From Mytilus californianus (taxonomy: Eukaryota > Mollusca > Bivalvia > Mytilida > Mytilidae): a stretch of 64,000 bases of DNA. The stretch is taken from the NCBI RefSeq assembly GCF_021869535.1, contig NW_026262679.1:86797143-86861142 (forward strand), in the 5' to 3' direction. Positions 1 to 11,443 of the stretch are shown piece after piece (the stretch's first letter is position 1; every line of letters starts with the position of its first letter). The translations under genes and the position numbers were made by a program. The notes below the pieces were generated by a model, which did not search any database, had not been told where the DNA came from, and worked only from the letters and a program-made list of their open reading frames with translations.

Positions 1-1189
1 AATAATCTTGTAAATTTTCAAAACGGGAGGCAATTTAAGTTCATAGGAGGTCCTTCGTTAAAAATTCGCTTATAAAATTAACGATTGCCTTTGGCGGCCA
101 AATTATCTGTGGTCATCTGTGAAAAAGATGTTCAATAATGAACAACAAAAAGCATCATTGCGTACAAAAAATTTCAAATATATGACTTCAACTATACCAT
201 TCAAACCCTTAGTTTCACACTACTAACCTACTTGAGTTGGTAATGATCAGAATGGCTGAAGTCTGAGATCAAAACCAAACGAGGACAGTTTAAAGAGAGC
301 ATACAAAACTGCATTCCTGTCAAGTTAATTTTAGATAAGCTTAATTTGTTTTAAGGTCGATGACATTTGCAAATCATTAATATTCAGAGAGACTTCCGGG
401 AAATTTATCTAAACTAGAATCACATATTTTTGAAATTCAATTGTTCATTTTGCTATTTCCAAGGCAACAATGGCCATCGTGAACATGTTGAAGGTTTTAC
501 GTTACAGGTAACATGTAAAAAGTAAAATAACAAAAAATATCAAACACTCCAAGGAAAATTCAAATCGGAAAGTCTTTTATCAAATGGCAAAAAGTTTCAG
601 TGATCTGGGTAGAAAATTGTAAGGGAATCGATCATAAAAAAATGTGTACCTTTTTGGTAAATTTTGTTGAAAAATACCTTTTTTCCAAAAAGTCTTGAAA
701 AATGGGGAAAATATCCTCAACCAATTCTTCATTTACATAACAAAAGGTGTAAACTATATTGTATATGTATGTATTCTTTCTGTGAAGGTTCAAGGATGTT
801 GATTATTCAAAAAAAAAGTGATTTATTCAAAAAAGATACCAACTTTCCACTTGATTTGTGTTTTATCTGCTAATTATTTGTTGCTTTATTAAAGAATTTG
901 GAAGAATACAAATACATGTAGAAGATAAGTAGTTTGGACTTACCTTCACATTTTGATTTAATGAAGTTCTATATTTGCTAGCAACCCTTACCTTAACAAC
1001 CCGACAAAACACTAAACAAATTACTCAGTATAAATAGTAAATGTTGACTCAACTGTGCCAAGGGCATACATGACTTCCGAACAATGCAATGTTCGTTTAA
1101 AATGAAAGTGTAATACGGGTCAATATTGCATTGACAAAATTAATTGTTAAATACTTAACAAATTTCTGCCAATATAAATGAGAATAGTT
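1..1189. other. No gene seen; AT-rich intergenic
   Basis: Frames here are short and AT-rich, with no family motif or convincing splice pair. The only recognisable item is a diverged partial copy of an interspersed repeat at about 527-598 (AAAAGTAAAATAAC followed by an AAGGAAAATTCAAA block). The same repeat recurs at 6.64, 10.1, 15.95, 57.75 and 58.0 kb. Confidence 0.6.
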
Positions 1190-1938
1190 GATATACGTAT
1201 TCAACATTTTAAAGATCATTTTACTCCTAACAACAACCATAATAGCCCAATTTCCCGTATCAAACATAAGCTAAAAGAACTCACCAAGGAATATCTTTTC
1301 GTCCCGGCTGATAAAGCTGCTAACAATATCATTATTGTTTGACGTAAATTTTACATTGATGTTCTACAAAAGGAAATCACGAATTCACCAACATTCCAAC
1401 TGACTCCATTTTCGGAAAATGACATCAGTAATAAACATAAACTTTTAGCTACAAGTACAATGAAAGTTTCAACTATGTACTGGCTTCCAAAGCTGCATAA
1501 CACTCCTTACAAATATAGATTTATTTCGTCTTCAAGCCACTGTTCCACTATTAAACTATCTATTCTACTTACAAGTACACTTGGTACAATAAAAAACCTG
1601 GTAATAAATTAAGACCTGAAAAATTATTACACCAGGGTTGTCGATATCACAAACTAGTAAAAACATTTACTAAATTTTATCATCGGTACAAGGACATCGT
1701 TCGTAAATATAAATCAACATGCAGACATTTTATACGTTCAGGTATTTCACATCCAATATTTTATGGTAATATTCTTTACAAAGCACAAAAATGTCGGCAT
1801 TCACCTCAAAAGCTAACCAAACCTTTAAACAGACTTATTCGGAAAGGATATAGTTACGATACTGTTGTCAAGTCATTAAGGATTGCATATTTTGGTATTA
1901 ATATTGATTCACTCATAGGGTCTTTGCATCGGAAATAA
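1190..1938 (+). pseudogene. Penelope-like reverse transcriptase, internally deleted (subfamily A)
   Basis: The first half (about 1200-1610) reads as the N-terminal side of an RT, with VPADKAANNIIIV, MYWLPKLHNTPYKYRFISS and a TIKLSILLTS block. A TGA interrupts it at 1340-1342. The frame then jumps at about 1610 straight to the C-terminal region (HKLVKTFTKFYHRYKD ... LIGSLHRK), which ends at a natural TAA at 1936-1938. The catalytic core with the YxDD motif is missing, so this is a dead copy. The C-terminal part is nearly identical to that at 33.4-33.7 kb. The Penelope-like class is inferred from the KLHxxPxxxR motif here and the GIPMGTNCAPLLAD / YIDD motifs of the relative at 25 kb. Confidence 0.75.
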
Positions 1939-2580
1939 ACACATTTATTCTAAAACCAGTTGTTGGCATGATACGGGTTATTTTCTTCTCATATATTTTA
2001 TGACTGTATGATACTGAAAACCTTACGGTAGGTATTGTACTTGATTTTCATATGACGAAGACCTAATATTTCAATCAGTTTAATTGAGGTTTGGAGCTGG
2101 CATGTCAGTAACTGCTAGTAGTCCTTTGTTTATTTATGTATCATTGTCATTTTGCCTAGTTTCTTTTGTTACCTATTCTGACATTGGACTCGGACTTCTT
2201 TTAAATTGAGTTTTACTGTGCGTATTGCTATGTGTTTCTTTATTCTACTTTGGCTAGAGGTATAGGGGAGGGTTGAGATCTCACAAAACATGTTTAACCC
2301 CGCCGCATTTTTGCGCCTGTCCCAAGTCAGGAGCCTTTGGCCTTTGTTAGTCTTGTATGTTTTTTAATTTTAGTTAATTTATATGTTTTGGAGTTAAGTG
2401 TGACATCCATTTTCACTGAACTAGCACACAATTTTATTTAGGGGCAAGCTGAGGATCACCTCCGGGTGCGGGATTTTCTCGCTGCATTGAAGACCCATTG
2501 GTGGCCTTCGGCTGTTGTCTGCTCTTTGGTCGGGTTGTTGTCTCTTTGACATATTCCCTATTTCCATTCTCAATTTTATT
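1939..2580 (+). repeat. 3' tail of Penelope-like element, subfamily A
   Basis: Non-coding sequence directly after the RT stop, ending in a TTCTCAATTTTATT terminus at 2580. It is closely repeated after the second subfamily-A copy (33,686-34,332), and its last ~180 bp recur inverted at 12,171-12,350. Shared ends at unrelated sites mark it as the 3' untranslated tail of a mobile element. Confidence 0.8.
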
Positions 2581-3500
2581 GTATGTTCCTATAGAAAAGG
2601 GACAAATGCAAGTGATCTCTTCTATATAGCGAAATTTTCAATTGCATTTTTTCCAACTTCAGTTTCTAAATTCTATTTACATTTACTTAAGGTCATTCTG
2701 TTACTTTAAAAAGTCTACTTATTTTAGTGTTGTGTGCCCGTGATGTTTATTCAGCGTTCAGGCATTTGTTGGGATTTTTTATTCATTCTGTATTGACAAA
2801 TTATATATAGAATATATTGGTACTAAACGTGTACAAACAGCACAAAGTCGAATACAAAGGTAAATAATGAAATGATTCGTGTCTCATTATAAAACTAGTG
2901 TGTGGAAAAAGTGTTGTAAATAAAATGATCCACGACTGATCTGTCTGATTTCCCAATAAGGTCCCAAAAATATTACTAGTACTATAGATTTGCTATGCAT
3001 TAAAAGATTTTTGGGTTTTTAGCTTCGCAGTTTAATCTTAAATAATCAACAAAATGTCCAAACGCTGTCGGGGCCTTAAAATAACCGACAATACGGTATG
3101 GTTTTTCTCATTATTGAGGGTCGTAAAGTTGCCTATAAGTGCTTACATCCACTTTATTTGAACTTATGTGGATACTTGTAATATTGTCAATCATACCACA
3201 TCACCTTATTTTTATACTTCTATAGAAAAACCAAAAACTTGGATATATACTATATTTGCAAATATCCTTAATTTCTAGGTCAACATAAAAAATATTTCGT
3301 AGAATATGAGAATTAAGTGCAAGACTAAAGAAGGGTTTGCAGGTCATACGTAAAATCGTGAAATTCGTATATTAAAAAAACGATCTAGTGAAATTATAAT
3401 TGTTAATTTACAAAGATTTAAGATATATTTACATAAACGTACCACCCCCTCCAAAAAAAACAACAACAACAAAAAAACTAATTTCCAACATTATCTAACG
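2581..3500. other. No gene seen; short repeat fragment inside
   Basis: Mostly AT-rich unique sequence. Positions ~3112-3215 resemble the end of the common retroelement tail found at 20.7-21.05 kb and 61.4-61.7 kb (CTTACATCCACT ... TTGTCAATCATACCACATC). Confidence 0.5.
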
Positions 3501-3504
3501 TTTA

Positions 3505-3626
3505 CGCGCTGAATCCTACGAACGAGCTATCGATTTGACATGTTCTGAATATGATTCGTTTCTTTTCAGTTATTCTCATGACCAGGAAGATGTAACGAAA
3601 CTGGCTTTATGTAAACCGATGAGTAT
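3505..3626 (+). pseudogene. Partial third copy of the unidentified 'X' exon
   Basis: Reads ESYERAIDLTCSEYDSFLFS in one frame and matches the middle of the two fuller copies at 8591-8828 (+) and 13937-14173 (-). It is truncated at the 5' side and ends near 3626, where it is joined directly to the signal-peptide region. About 1 kb that separates these blocks in the left arm at 8.8-9.9 kb is absent here. Function unknown. Confidence 0.55.
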
Positions 3627-3770
3627 ATGAAAATTGAGTGTAACACATTGTGGTATCTTTATTACATATTCGTTACATTTTTCAATACTACATGTAGTTT
3701 TCCGTATTACACGGCGTTACAGGCTGAATTTTCTGATACAGTGAAACCAACTATCGTCATTAAATTCAAA

Positions 3771-3818
3771 ATGCTAAGTAGAAAATTGGTTCTTTCTCTC
3801 ATTTGTCTAATTATGTAG
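3771..3818 (+). pseudogene. Signal-peptide exon of C1q-like gene, donor lost
   Basis: ATG opens MLSRKLVLSLICLIM and then hits TAG at 3816-3818. The intact homologue on the minus strand (11444-11495) continues a few residues further and ends in a GTAAGT donor. In this copy the exon end, donor and following intron are replaced by a junction directly into the upstream region of the C1q exon (GGAAGTATGATCCC). It can therefore no longer be spliced as in the parent. Confidence 0.6.
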
Positions 3819-4034
3819 GAAGTATGATCCCAATACAAGAATTTGACACCTTTCGCTGGAAATAATCCTTTAAAAAGCACACATCGATTATTATCCTTCA
3901 AATTGTCTCTTTATATTGATAGCTGTTTTTCTATAGCATTGAAATACTAGTAAATGAAACCAAAAATCGATCAATTTGATTTTGCTTGCCTACCCACTAG
4001 AGGCAAACATTTCACGAATATTGATTTTTTTCAG

Positions 4035-4429
4035 AAAATGTCGACAAACCAGCCTCCTTTGCATTCTTGGAGAATCCTGCAGTTACGTCATCAGGCAGAG
4101 AAGTTATCACGTTTTACGATGTAGAGTTTAACAAAGGGAACCACTACAAACCAACAGCGGGCATGTTTACCGCACCAAGAGAGAGAATTTACCAGATATG
4201 ATGTACTATTGTCGGATTAGATACCCACGCGTTCCAGTATCATATTACATTAAAAGGCACCCCATATACTTTGGGCAACACAAGCAGTGGAGGAGCATGG
4301 AATTCTCAAACTTCTATAGTTTTGATGGATTTGAAGAAAGGGGACCAAGTGTATGTGGAACATTGGGGTCCATCCCAGTAAGTTCATGGTCACACCAATT
4401 CTTATTTCTCGTGTTATTTATTGCAATAA
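4035..4429 (+). pseudogene. C1q-domain exon, left palindrome arm (two in-frame stops)
   Basis: A pyrimidine-rich tract and CAG precede the exon at 4035. In phase 1 it reads ENVDKPASFAFLENPAVTSS, then a C1q (gC1q/TNF-like) core with AGMFTAP, FQYHITLKGTPYTLG, LKKGDQVYVEHWG and a C-terminal SYFSCYLL. This agrees with the C1q pattern GxFTAPxxGxYxF ... LxxGDxVxV ... YFSGYLL. Secreted C1q proteins act as lectin-like recognition molecules in bivalve immunity. TGA at 4199-4201 replaces the serine codon of the right-arm copy, and TAA at 4379-4381 lies before the last strand, so it cannot encode a full domain. The 5' half keeps its frame, unlike the right-arm copy. Confidence 0.85.
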
Positions 4430-5595
4430 ATAGTTCTAAAAGATGAAATGTTCGTCTTATTTTCATCAAATGGCATAAAAGATGATACTACATTTAGTGC
4501 AACAATTTATTTTTTTGTTCCTTTATTCAACAATAATAAAGCAAGATGTTACAGTACCCTGTTTATGCTTAATCGGTGTTGTATAAAGATTATTGATATT
4601 GTCATTAGTATGATAGTCTGAATGTCTTGTATTGGAGATATTTGTCATGTCTTGTGAGTAAGGGACACCTGGCATTTCAGACGACAAGAGCATTACAGAA
4701 AGAAGCATTCAATTCTTAAGACGTATGTTCCAAAGGGTTTAAGTGAACTCATGTATCTCAGCAAGTTGCATACTAAGGATAAGGATAACATGTTGAGTTT
4801 GTGTTTTTCTTTAAAAAGGGTGAATGTACATATATCTTAATAATATTTCCAACTATAAAGGCAACTTTTCTTATTTTTCAATAAATAGGGGTTTCTTTAT
4901 TTCATAATTTTATGTAGATTGTATTTTTGAAAAACCATTCTTGGAAGATAACTGTATTGAATATTAGTGCAAATTAACCCCTTTTTGGATTATATAAAAA
5001 AAATATATCAGGAAACAACAGTATCTACCTTTATTATTAATTTTATTCACTTAATGTGACCAGTCGTAAGAATGTACAAGAATTTCAATTCTATCTTCAA
5101 GATTTTGTTTTAAGAAGGTCACATGATACTTTACAAATCATAAACTAGAACTATGAACTTGAAAACAAACCTGTTTAGGATTTAGTTTTCACGTAAACAA
5201 CGAGTCCCCCACTAATCTATATGAAACCTGATATTCTGAAAGAAATACCTACCGATAATAATTAAATTAAATTTCAAATGAATACGGGCCGCTTACGCTA
5301 TTGGTTTAGCAAAATTAAAGAATAATATATCGCATATATGTATAACAGTGTCTATCCGCTACTATTGATTTAATCATTCAAATATACATATCGTACTGAA
5401 TGTACATGTAAGTTTTAATTTATATAATGATTCTTCGGCTGTAAACAATGATTGTTTGTGTGCATGTATAATATATAAACATGTTTATATTTATTAAAAA
5501 AACAAAAACATTTATTTGCTAAAGGTTGTTTTAAACAATAATCTTAATATTTTAAAGGTTTAAAGGCTACTGCTTTTCCAATTGCTATCTGTAAA
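4430..5595. other. Non-coding left arm downstream of C1q exon
   Basis: No gene seen. The stretch matches the reverse complement of about 17,200-18,450 in the right arm with small indels. It is very AT-rich, and open frames are short and not conserved between arms. Confidence 0.6.
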
Positions 5596-5598
5596 ATG

Positions 5599-5820
5599 GT
5601 AATTGTTTTACAAATCTGTCAGTTGTTACATGTTTATAATGTCAGAGACATCAAAATGACATATCTGTTAGTTATAAAATGTTCATAATGTCCAAGACAT
5701 CACAACTGACAAATATGTTAGTTATGACATGTTCATAATGTCAGACACATCACAAATGACAAATCTGTTAGTTATGACATGTTCATAATGTCAGAGACAT
5801 CACAAATGACATATCTGCAT
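5599..5820 (+). repeat. 50-bp minisatellite, left arm
   Basis: Four to five units of about 50 bp. The ATAATGTC landmarks begin near 5638, 5687, 5737 and 5787 (spacing 49, 50, 50). Each unit carries GACATCACAAATGACA and TTAGTTATGACATGTTCAT blocks. The mirror array is at 16,865-17,080, so the array predates the inverted duplication. Confidence 0.9.
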
Positions 5821-5904
5821 AAATATTTTAAGACTTTGCCATCATGCTGTCACGACTCATTTGATAAGGCGTTACAGAAAAGAATAAAACCAACATTTTA
5901 CTTA

Positions 5905-6075
5905 ATGAAGTATATTTTACGAAAGAGAGGCTGGGATATTCAAACTCATAAGTCGAAAACGAACTGACAATGTCATGGCAAAAATCGAAAAACTTCCAAA
6001 AGACAAATAACAGTCTACAAAATAACAAAATAGAAAACTAAAGACTGAGAAAAACGAACCTCATCAAACAACCTA
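5905..6075 (-). repeat. Penelope-like 3' tail fragment (subfamily B), left arm
   Basis: Contains AAACTCATAAGTCGAAAACG, AACTGACAATGTCATGGC and GAAAACTAAAGACTGAG, in the same order as the minus-strand tails at 24,640-24,790 and 44,600-44,750. It is mirrored at about 16,600-16,790, so the insertion is older than the palindrome. Confidence 0.7.
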
Positions 6076-6159
6076 ACAATCTAGATATGAAGCAGACCTT
6101 CTTGGGCCAGTATTTTCCTTAATGTCACGTTAAAATGAATATATGAGATGTAAGCACAA

Positions 6160-6449
6160 TGAAATGTGAGCTATTGAGTGAAGACCTCACCGGACTACCT
6201 TTACTAAAACATAAAATTAAAGAACCTGGTGAGATGCTTTTCTTTTAATCTTTGCGAAGGTTTTGTATGAGTTCTGCTCCATATGAAAACAAAACTGGTC
6301 AGCCTGTAGGGATGCAAAATTGTTACGATATGAAATATCAGTCCACTAAACTCGACAAATTTGTGTTCGATCATGATATTCAGCATTTTGATGATAAAGT
6401 TTTTGGTGTATTTGTTGTTGTAATTAGATACATAATTCGATGTCTCTAA
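6160..6449 (+). other. Frame conserved between palindrome arms, no recognised product
   Basis: The left copy reads through KENKTGQPVG-like and DKFVFDHDIQHFDDKVFGVF blocks but has an in-frame TAA near 6246. The mirrored right-arm frame (16224-16514, minus) is open for 96 residues. The similarity is as strong at silent as at coding positions, as expected for a simple duplicate, so coding is not established. No known domain is visible. Confidence 0.35.
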
Positions 6450-6639
6450 TAAGGATTATGACAACCTCTGGCCTGACTTAATTTTTGGTCGATTTTTTTC
6501 AGTTGGTTTGTGAAATTTACAAAGATATATAAGATATTTTTCTTTTGAAATCTACATCTTTTATTTTTGAATCTAGAAATTTCATACTTTTGTTTGTCAA
6601 TTTAAACCAAATAGTCCAGCGGATATCGAAAAAATTGGG

Positions 6640-6860
6640 TCAAAAGTAAAATAACAAAAATACTGAACTCTAAGGAAAATTCAAAACGGAAAGTCACTTA
6701 TCAAATGACAAAATCAAAAGCTCAAACACATCAAACGAATGGAAAACAACTGTCATATTCCTGACTTGGTACAGGCATTTCATTATGTAGAAAATGGTGG
6801 ATTAAACCTGGTTTTATAGTTAGCTAAACCTTTTACTTGTATGACAAACTCAAAGAGATC
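6640..6860 (-). repeat. Retroelement-tail repeat, left arm
   Basis: Inverted copy of the tail sequence that carries CTGTACCAAGTCAGGAATATG and CTATAAAACCAGGTTxAA (compare 15,840-16,030 plus and 57,060-57,330 plus). It is mirrored in the right arm at 15,840-16,030. Confidence 0.7.
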
Positions 6861-7576
6861 TGACGATTCATTATAGGAGTTTATGCCCCTGAAATATCCG
6901 ACTTGGCTATTTTTAGCTATTTTCTTGAAAACTATAGAAGGTAGCTTGTTAATGTAAATTGTAGATATTACCAGCAAATGTTCATCAAAATCGGACTACC
7001 GATCAATGATAGCTGATCAATTTCATTGCAAAAATGATCATTGTGACAAGTTCTACAAATGGTCAGCAAAATCGGACTATCGTTGTAAAAGTGATGATTC
7101 CTGAAATATCCAGTTTTTTCAGTTATTAGATCATTGCTATTTCTAGAAATGATCAGCATGGGGAGTCCTACCTGTCTACAAATTTAAAGTAAAATTATAC
7201 TACCATTGTAGAAGTTATGGTCCCTGAAATGTCCGAATAGGCTACTTTTGACTATATTCTTTAAAAAAAATTGAGATACATGTAGCATATCAATGTTAAT
7301 TGCTTCATTTAATTCGCATGACAAATTCATCCTTTCTTCCAATTTTTAGCAAAACTGGAATACCTTTGTAGGAGTTATGGCACCTGAAATGTCCAACCAA
7401 CTTTTCTGTTTTTTTTTTTTTGCTATTATCTTGAAAACTATTGAAGATAGCTTATCGATTATCAATTACAAACATGATCAACATGATGAGTTTTAAGTGT
7501 CCACTAATTTGAATAACAAGACTGCTTAGAGCTTACTCATTCTAGGTGAGCAATTCAGGCTCCTGGTAGCCTCTAG
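6861..7576 (+). mobile_element. Pearl/Helitron-like non-autonomous element, left arm
   Basis: The core has degenerate repeats marked by a CCTGAAATRTCC block near 6888, 7100, 7223 and 7383, each preceded by a GGAGTTATGG-like motif. The 3' end has a small hairpin (AGGCTCC/TGGT/AGCCT) followed by CTAG at 7573-7576 and then T, like the hairpin-plus-CTRR end of Helitrons. The mirror copy ends at 15,181. Bivalve 'pearl' elements with ~160-bp core repeats are the best-known comparison. The 5' boundary is uncertain because it abuts another repeat. Confidence 0.6.
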
Positions 7577-7581
7577 TTTGA

Positions 7582-7742
7582 AGTCGGCAAACTAGATTCA
7601 ACAATATGGGTTCGGCCGTCTGGGAATGTCGGTAAAAATTCAAAATAACGAAACTGTCGGCAAACTGGAACTCGGCTATATGGACTCGCCAATTTGGGAA
7701 TCGACAATATGGCATTCGGCTATCTGGCACGAATTCGGCAGA
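7582..7742 (+). repeat. Degenerate ~15-17-bp minisatellite (TCGGC motif)
   Basis: The motif TCGGC(A/T)A(A/T)(A/C)TGGxAx recurs about eight times at 14-18-bp spacing and is locally much richer in CG dinucleotides than its surroundings. It is mirrored at about 15,040-15,178 in the right arm. Confidence 0.6.
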
Positions 7743-8590
7743 CTCCCTCAACAAAAGAATGTGTTTTCATAAAAGTAGCTTGGTTTTTTTTTCACACAAA
7801 TTTCCACATTTATTTTTCGCTCTTTTGGAATGTCATTTCGCTGGGTAGAGTATGGTTACATTGTTTGTTTTAAATGCATCTCTTCCTTTTGTATTGATAT
7901 TTATTCGGACTTGAATCTCCGGTGAATATATTAACCATTCACATGCATTTGACTTGTAATTTCACTTAGTACTAGTTAATGTTACAGTAAACCTTTCATA
8001 TGATCTTTTTGACGAATCTATGGCTCAATTCTAACTTACTTATCTCTATAAGTTTGAAATTTTCGTTTGTCACACTAGAAACCAATTTGTCACTATAAGC
8101 TAATCCGAAAAGAATTCATTACTTGTCGTTTTATATGTTGTATTTTTGGAGTTTTATTTTGGGTCTGTTAGGTGGCGACCATTTGATTCTGATGTGGGGG
8201 CCTTTATTGCTTGATATCTATTCGAGTTATTTGATATCAATAAAATAATAAACGAGCATTTGGCGAGTTTATTAATTTATTTGTTATTGAAATTGAATAA
8301 CGAGAGTTAATAACAAGCGATAATCAATTTTTACGAGTTAATAAACCTTTTTCTCTTATGAAAATTATCTTTGTGTAAAAAAATCCGCAAGATATTGTTC
8401 TTTTCATTTGTACCTAAACGTGTTGATCTCATAAGTACGCTTACGATGTCAAGCATTCACATCAGGCAAGGAAAACGTATTCCTTTGTGACCTTTGAAAG
8501 TCATCATTGACCTGACGAATAGTCAATGAAATGTTGCAATTTCAATATACATTGCAAATGAATGACAGACTTAACATTTTGAAGTGTAAA
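7743..8590. other. Non-coding left arm
   Basis: Matches the reverse complement of about 14,175-15,040. AT-rich, with no splice-supported frame or domain seen. Confidence 0.55.
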
Positions 8591-8828
8591 TTTGGATCCA
8601 GACGCGGACCTGCATTGGACCATTGCTTTAAGAAGAAAAAACTTTACAACACGCGATGAATCTGACGAACGAGCTATCGATTTAGCGTCCCCTGAACATG
8701 GTTCGTTTCTTTTCAGTTTTTGTCATGCCATGGAAGAAGAAACGACACTGGCTTAATGCAAACAAACTTGTAGCAGAATTATGAAGCTGATTATTGTTCA
8801 ACATTTATTTGAAGTTGTCAACAACTAA
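8591..8828 (+). pseudogene. Unidentified conserved exon 'X', left arm (in-frame stop)
   Basis: Reads LDPDADLHWTIALRRKNFTT, then a SPEHGSFLFSFCH block, then a TAA at about 8756 just before CKQTCS. The mirrored copy (13937-14173) has GAA at that position and stays open. A partial third copy is at 3505-3626. The charged start and spaced cysteines suggest a real ancestral exon, but I do not recognise the family. Confidence 0.5.
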
Positions 8829-9320
8829 ACTTCATCTTATTTTGTCAATAATCCTCAAAACAGCACACGTGCAGGTCACAAAAGAAATTATTCGCTTTCT
8901 TATTCTGCACAAATGTTCCCAGTATTTACATCTATAAATTTAAATAGAGCTTCAAAATCAGATAAAAAAAGACGATAGACGATTTGAAGGAAGCCAGCAA
9001 AATTATATAATAGATAATGATCTGGCTTTTGATATTCTTTATTCATCCAAATGGAAAACAGAAATTTTTCAATTGGGCAAGATTTTACTACTGCTGTATT
9101 GAGGACATTCAGATTCATGTCTATTTAAAGAATATAACATCTCACATGTGGTATTGAGACATTTACATTGACAAGTCTGAAAATAATTTCTGTTACACCA
9201 AATCGCTTTATTGATGTATTTTATTTACGCCATAACAACATTCCATTTTTTTGTATTATTTCTACTATTTGGAAACTGGAATTTTGAATAATCAGGACAT
9301 TTTTGAATAGTGGAGGATAA
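8829..9320. other. Non-coding left arm with Helitron empty site
   Basis: Matches the reverse complement of ~13,515-13,930 and 12,360-12,440. The CCATTTTTTTGTATT run at about 9243-9257 is the uninterrupted counterpart of the right-arm site that carries the 12,442-13,512 insertion. Confidence 0.7.
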
Positions 9321-9635
9321 ATGCGCTTATCGTACTTGTTCTTTGAATTCATACTGCATATGAATAATCCATTATACGCATTTTTGTTCTACCGACCAGT
9401 ATACAATGTATCTGTTGATAGATTAACTCTTAATGTTGTAACAACGGTTATGTTATCTGTAATATTCATCATTTTTAATTTTAATAAAAGAAACATTTTA
9501 AGAGATCAATTCTCTTGCAAAATTTACTTTTTTATAATTGTAACGCAGATATCTTTCTGTTTAATCGTTTCAAAGATGTACATTTCATTTGATAGCATTT
9601 TTTTCTATGTCTTATTTAACAAAAATACGTTTTAA
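9321..9635 (+). other. Hydrophobic frame conserved in both arms
   Basis: A 104-residue frame with MNNPLYAFLFYRPVYNVSVD and a very hydrophobic second half. The right-arm counterpart (11864-12139, minus) is open over 91 residues with few changes. It may be a real small membrane protein or a by-product of AT-rich sequence in a recent duplicate. No start context, homologue or domain is recognised. Confidence 0.3.
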
Positions 9636-9871
9636 AAATTTAATGGTATGGCACAAATACGATTTGTAATAATTTCATTTAGCATTCATCCGAAATTAAT
9701 TCCCCCACAACAGTAGTAAAATATCAAACAGATGGGTTAAAAAAAATTTTATTTAATGTTGCCAGGTCAAAGACTATATCTCCGTAATATGAGTATATGT
9801 CATATTCAATTGGACAATAAGCAACCAAATAGTAACCAATGTAATCAGTTCTAAAATTACAAGGTGCATGA

Positions 9872-10073
9872 CAATTGAGTGTAACATATTTGGGTATTTC
9901 TATTACATATTCACGGAATTTTCCAATCTTACATGTAGTTTTCCGTACTAAACGGCGAAAACGGCTGCATTTTCTGATACAGTGAAAACAACTATCGTTA
10001 GCAAACGCTAAGTAGAAGATTGGTTCTTTCGCTCATTGTCTATCAGTTGAATTTGGTAAGCAATTTCACGTTT
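9872..10073 (+). pseudogene. Signal-peptide exon of C1q-like gene, left arm (start lost)
   Basis: Mirror of the intact exon at 11444-11495. The initiation codon is ACG at 10005-10007, and one T is missing in the LICL segment, which shifts the frame before a GTAAGC donor. The upstream sequence (AATTGAGTGTAACATAT at ~9873) matches the corresponding sequence at 3630 and 11,630. Confidence 0.65.
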
Positions 10074-10099
10074 CATAATTTTAATTGTTTTAGTTCAAT

Positions 10100-10250
10100 C
10101 GTTTCGTTTGTTTTTCATTCGTTTGATGTGTTTGAGCTTTCAATTTTGCCATTTGAGAAGGGACTTTTTGTTTGGAATTTTCATTGGAGTTCAGTATTTT
10201 TGTTATTTTACCTTTTGTTGAAAAGTGAAGCATTGTTTTATCTATAACCT
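10100..10250 (+). repeat. Interspersed retroelement-tail repeat
   Basis: GTTTGATGTGTTTGAGCTTT, TTTTGCCATTTGAGAAGGGA and GGAGTTCAGTATTTTTG form the repeat also seen at 15,950-16,030 and 57,985-58,055. It interrupts the palindrome match on the left side of the centre. Confidence 0.7.
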
Positions 10251-10271
10251 TTCATTTATCTTTTGTTGTAG

Positions 10272-10343
10272 GCTTAAAGGTGTCTTGTATCAGGGAAGAT
10301 CCAATTCGAAAATTTCTGGCGACAAAGAGGCCATGTAAAACAG
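10272..10343 (+). other. Candidate 72-nt exon 2 of the C1q-like gene
   Basis: Bounded by TTTTGTTGTAG and CAG/GTAATG. It is 72 nt long and starts and ends in phase 1, matching the phase-1 end of the signal-peptide exon and the phase-1 start of the C1q exon. In phase it reads LKVSCIREDPIRKFLATKRP and continues open. This would be the linker between signal peptide and C1q head. No copy was found in the right arm, so support is splice logic only. Confidence 0.5.
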
Positions 10344-10895
10344 GTAATGATTTTTTTTTTAAATGTTTAAATAAGCCTTTTTTTTAGTGATTTCAAGTGA
10401 GTTCTTCTGAGCTTAATCATTTATTAGTATGCCTGTGGGGTGTTGAACCCTCTTCTCGCCTGTTTGGTTATCTCCCGGCTAGTATTTTGTGTCGATATAA
10501 GGGTGAGTTATATGATAAATTATGTCAGCAAAAATCAAGTTCATTTAGGTATATGTAACTTTAATAACACAAAGGTTACAACTTCATCAGTCAAAGTTGT
10601 TTGTCTTTTCTGATTTTGGTCCTTTGGGACTTCAAAACATTGGGTCTCGTGCTTACCTGATTAAACTCTCAGAAATATGTATTGCGACACGAAAATCGTA
10701 TTTAACCTTTTTACGTAACACCTTGAAAATTTTTACAAATTACAAATACAGAAATGACTGCAACAACAATCAATGGTAAAAACCTCTATTTTCTTTCTGG
10801 AAAAGTAAATTAGATGTTTCCGGTAATTCTATATAATATTCTATAAAGGTTCCTTACCCAGTAGGCAAGAGTTGGAATCACTTTAAATTGAAAGA
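10344..10895. other. No gene seen; centre-proximal spacer
   Basis: AT-rich sequence without a clear match in the right arm or a conserved frame. A short frame at 10597-10779 has no recognisable feature. Confidence 0.5.
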
Positions 10896-10899
10896 TTGT

Positions 10900-11300
10900 T
10901 TTTATTTAAAGAAACCTGATGTTCTGAATAGTTTTAGATAATTATGAAGAAACATTAATTATGAAATGAAATACTATTAACGAATGAGTGTACACGATTG
11001 TCATTTATTTTACGTTAAGATTTACTTAGCATAGGGATTTATTTAGGAAGTATGATCCCAATACAGGAATTAAATTCAACCTTTTGTTGAAAAAAATCCT
11101 TTAAAAAGCACAAATCGATTATTATCCTCAAATCGTCTATTTGTATTGATAGCTGTTTTTCTATAGCATTGAAATGAAAAAAACAAAAATCGATCATTTT
11201 TTCTTGCTAGCCTTACCACTAGAGGCAAACCTTTCATGGATATTCAGGACGGACAAAACCAAATATTCGGTAGACCACATAGTATACTTATTTTGAAATA
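10900..11300 (+). repeat. Direct third copy of the C1q upstream region
   Basis: Matches in the plus sense the reverse complement of 18,860-19,510 and, in part, 3815-4030. Shared landmarks are GGAAGTATGATCCCAATACA, CGATTATTATCC and GATAGCTGTTTTTCTATAGC. It also has CAGGACGGACAAAACC, which 3815-4030 lacks. A ~190-bp segment present at 19,150-19,370 is missing here. No C1q exon follows; the sequence breaks at the palindrome centre. Confidence 0.8.
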
Positions 11301-11380
11301 TTAGTTGAATTGATCGTTTTTTTTTCTTCTTTTTTTTTTTTCATTTCAAAGCTATAGAAAAACAGCTATCAAGACAAAGA
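11300..11380. other. Palindrome centre / fold-back junction
   Basis: A T-rich tract (~11,318-11,341) separates GATAGCTGTTTTTCTATAGC on the left (~11,150) from its inverse GCTATAGAAAAACAGCTATC (~11,351). The orientation of all flanking blocks switches here. Confidence 0.75.
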
Positions 11381-11443
11381 ATGAAAAACAACTGAAACGA
11401 TTGAACTAAAACAATTGAAATTATGAAACGTGAAATTACTTAC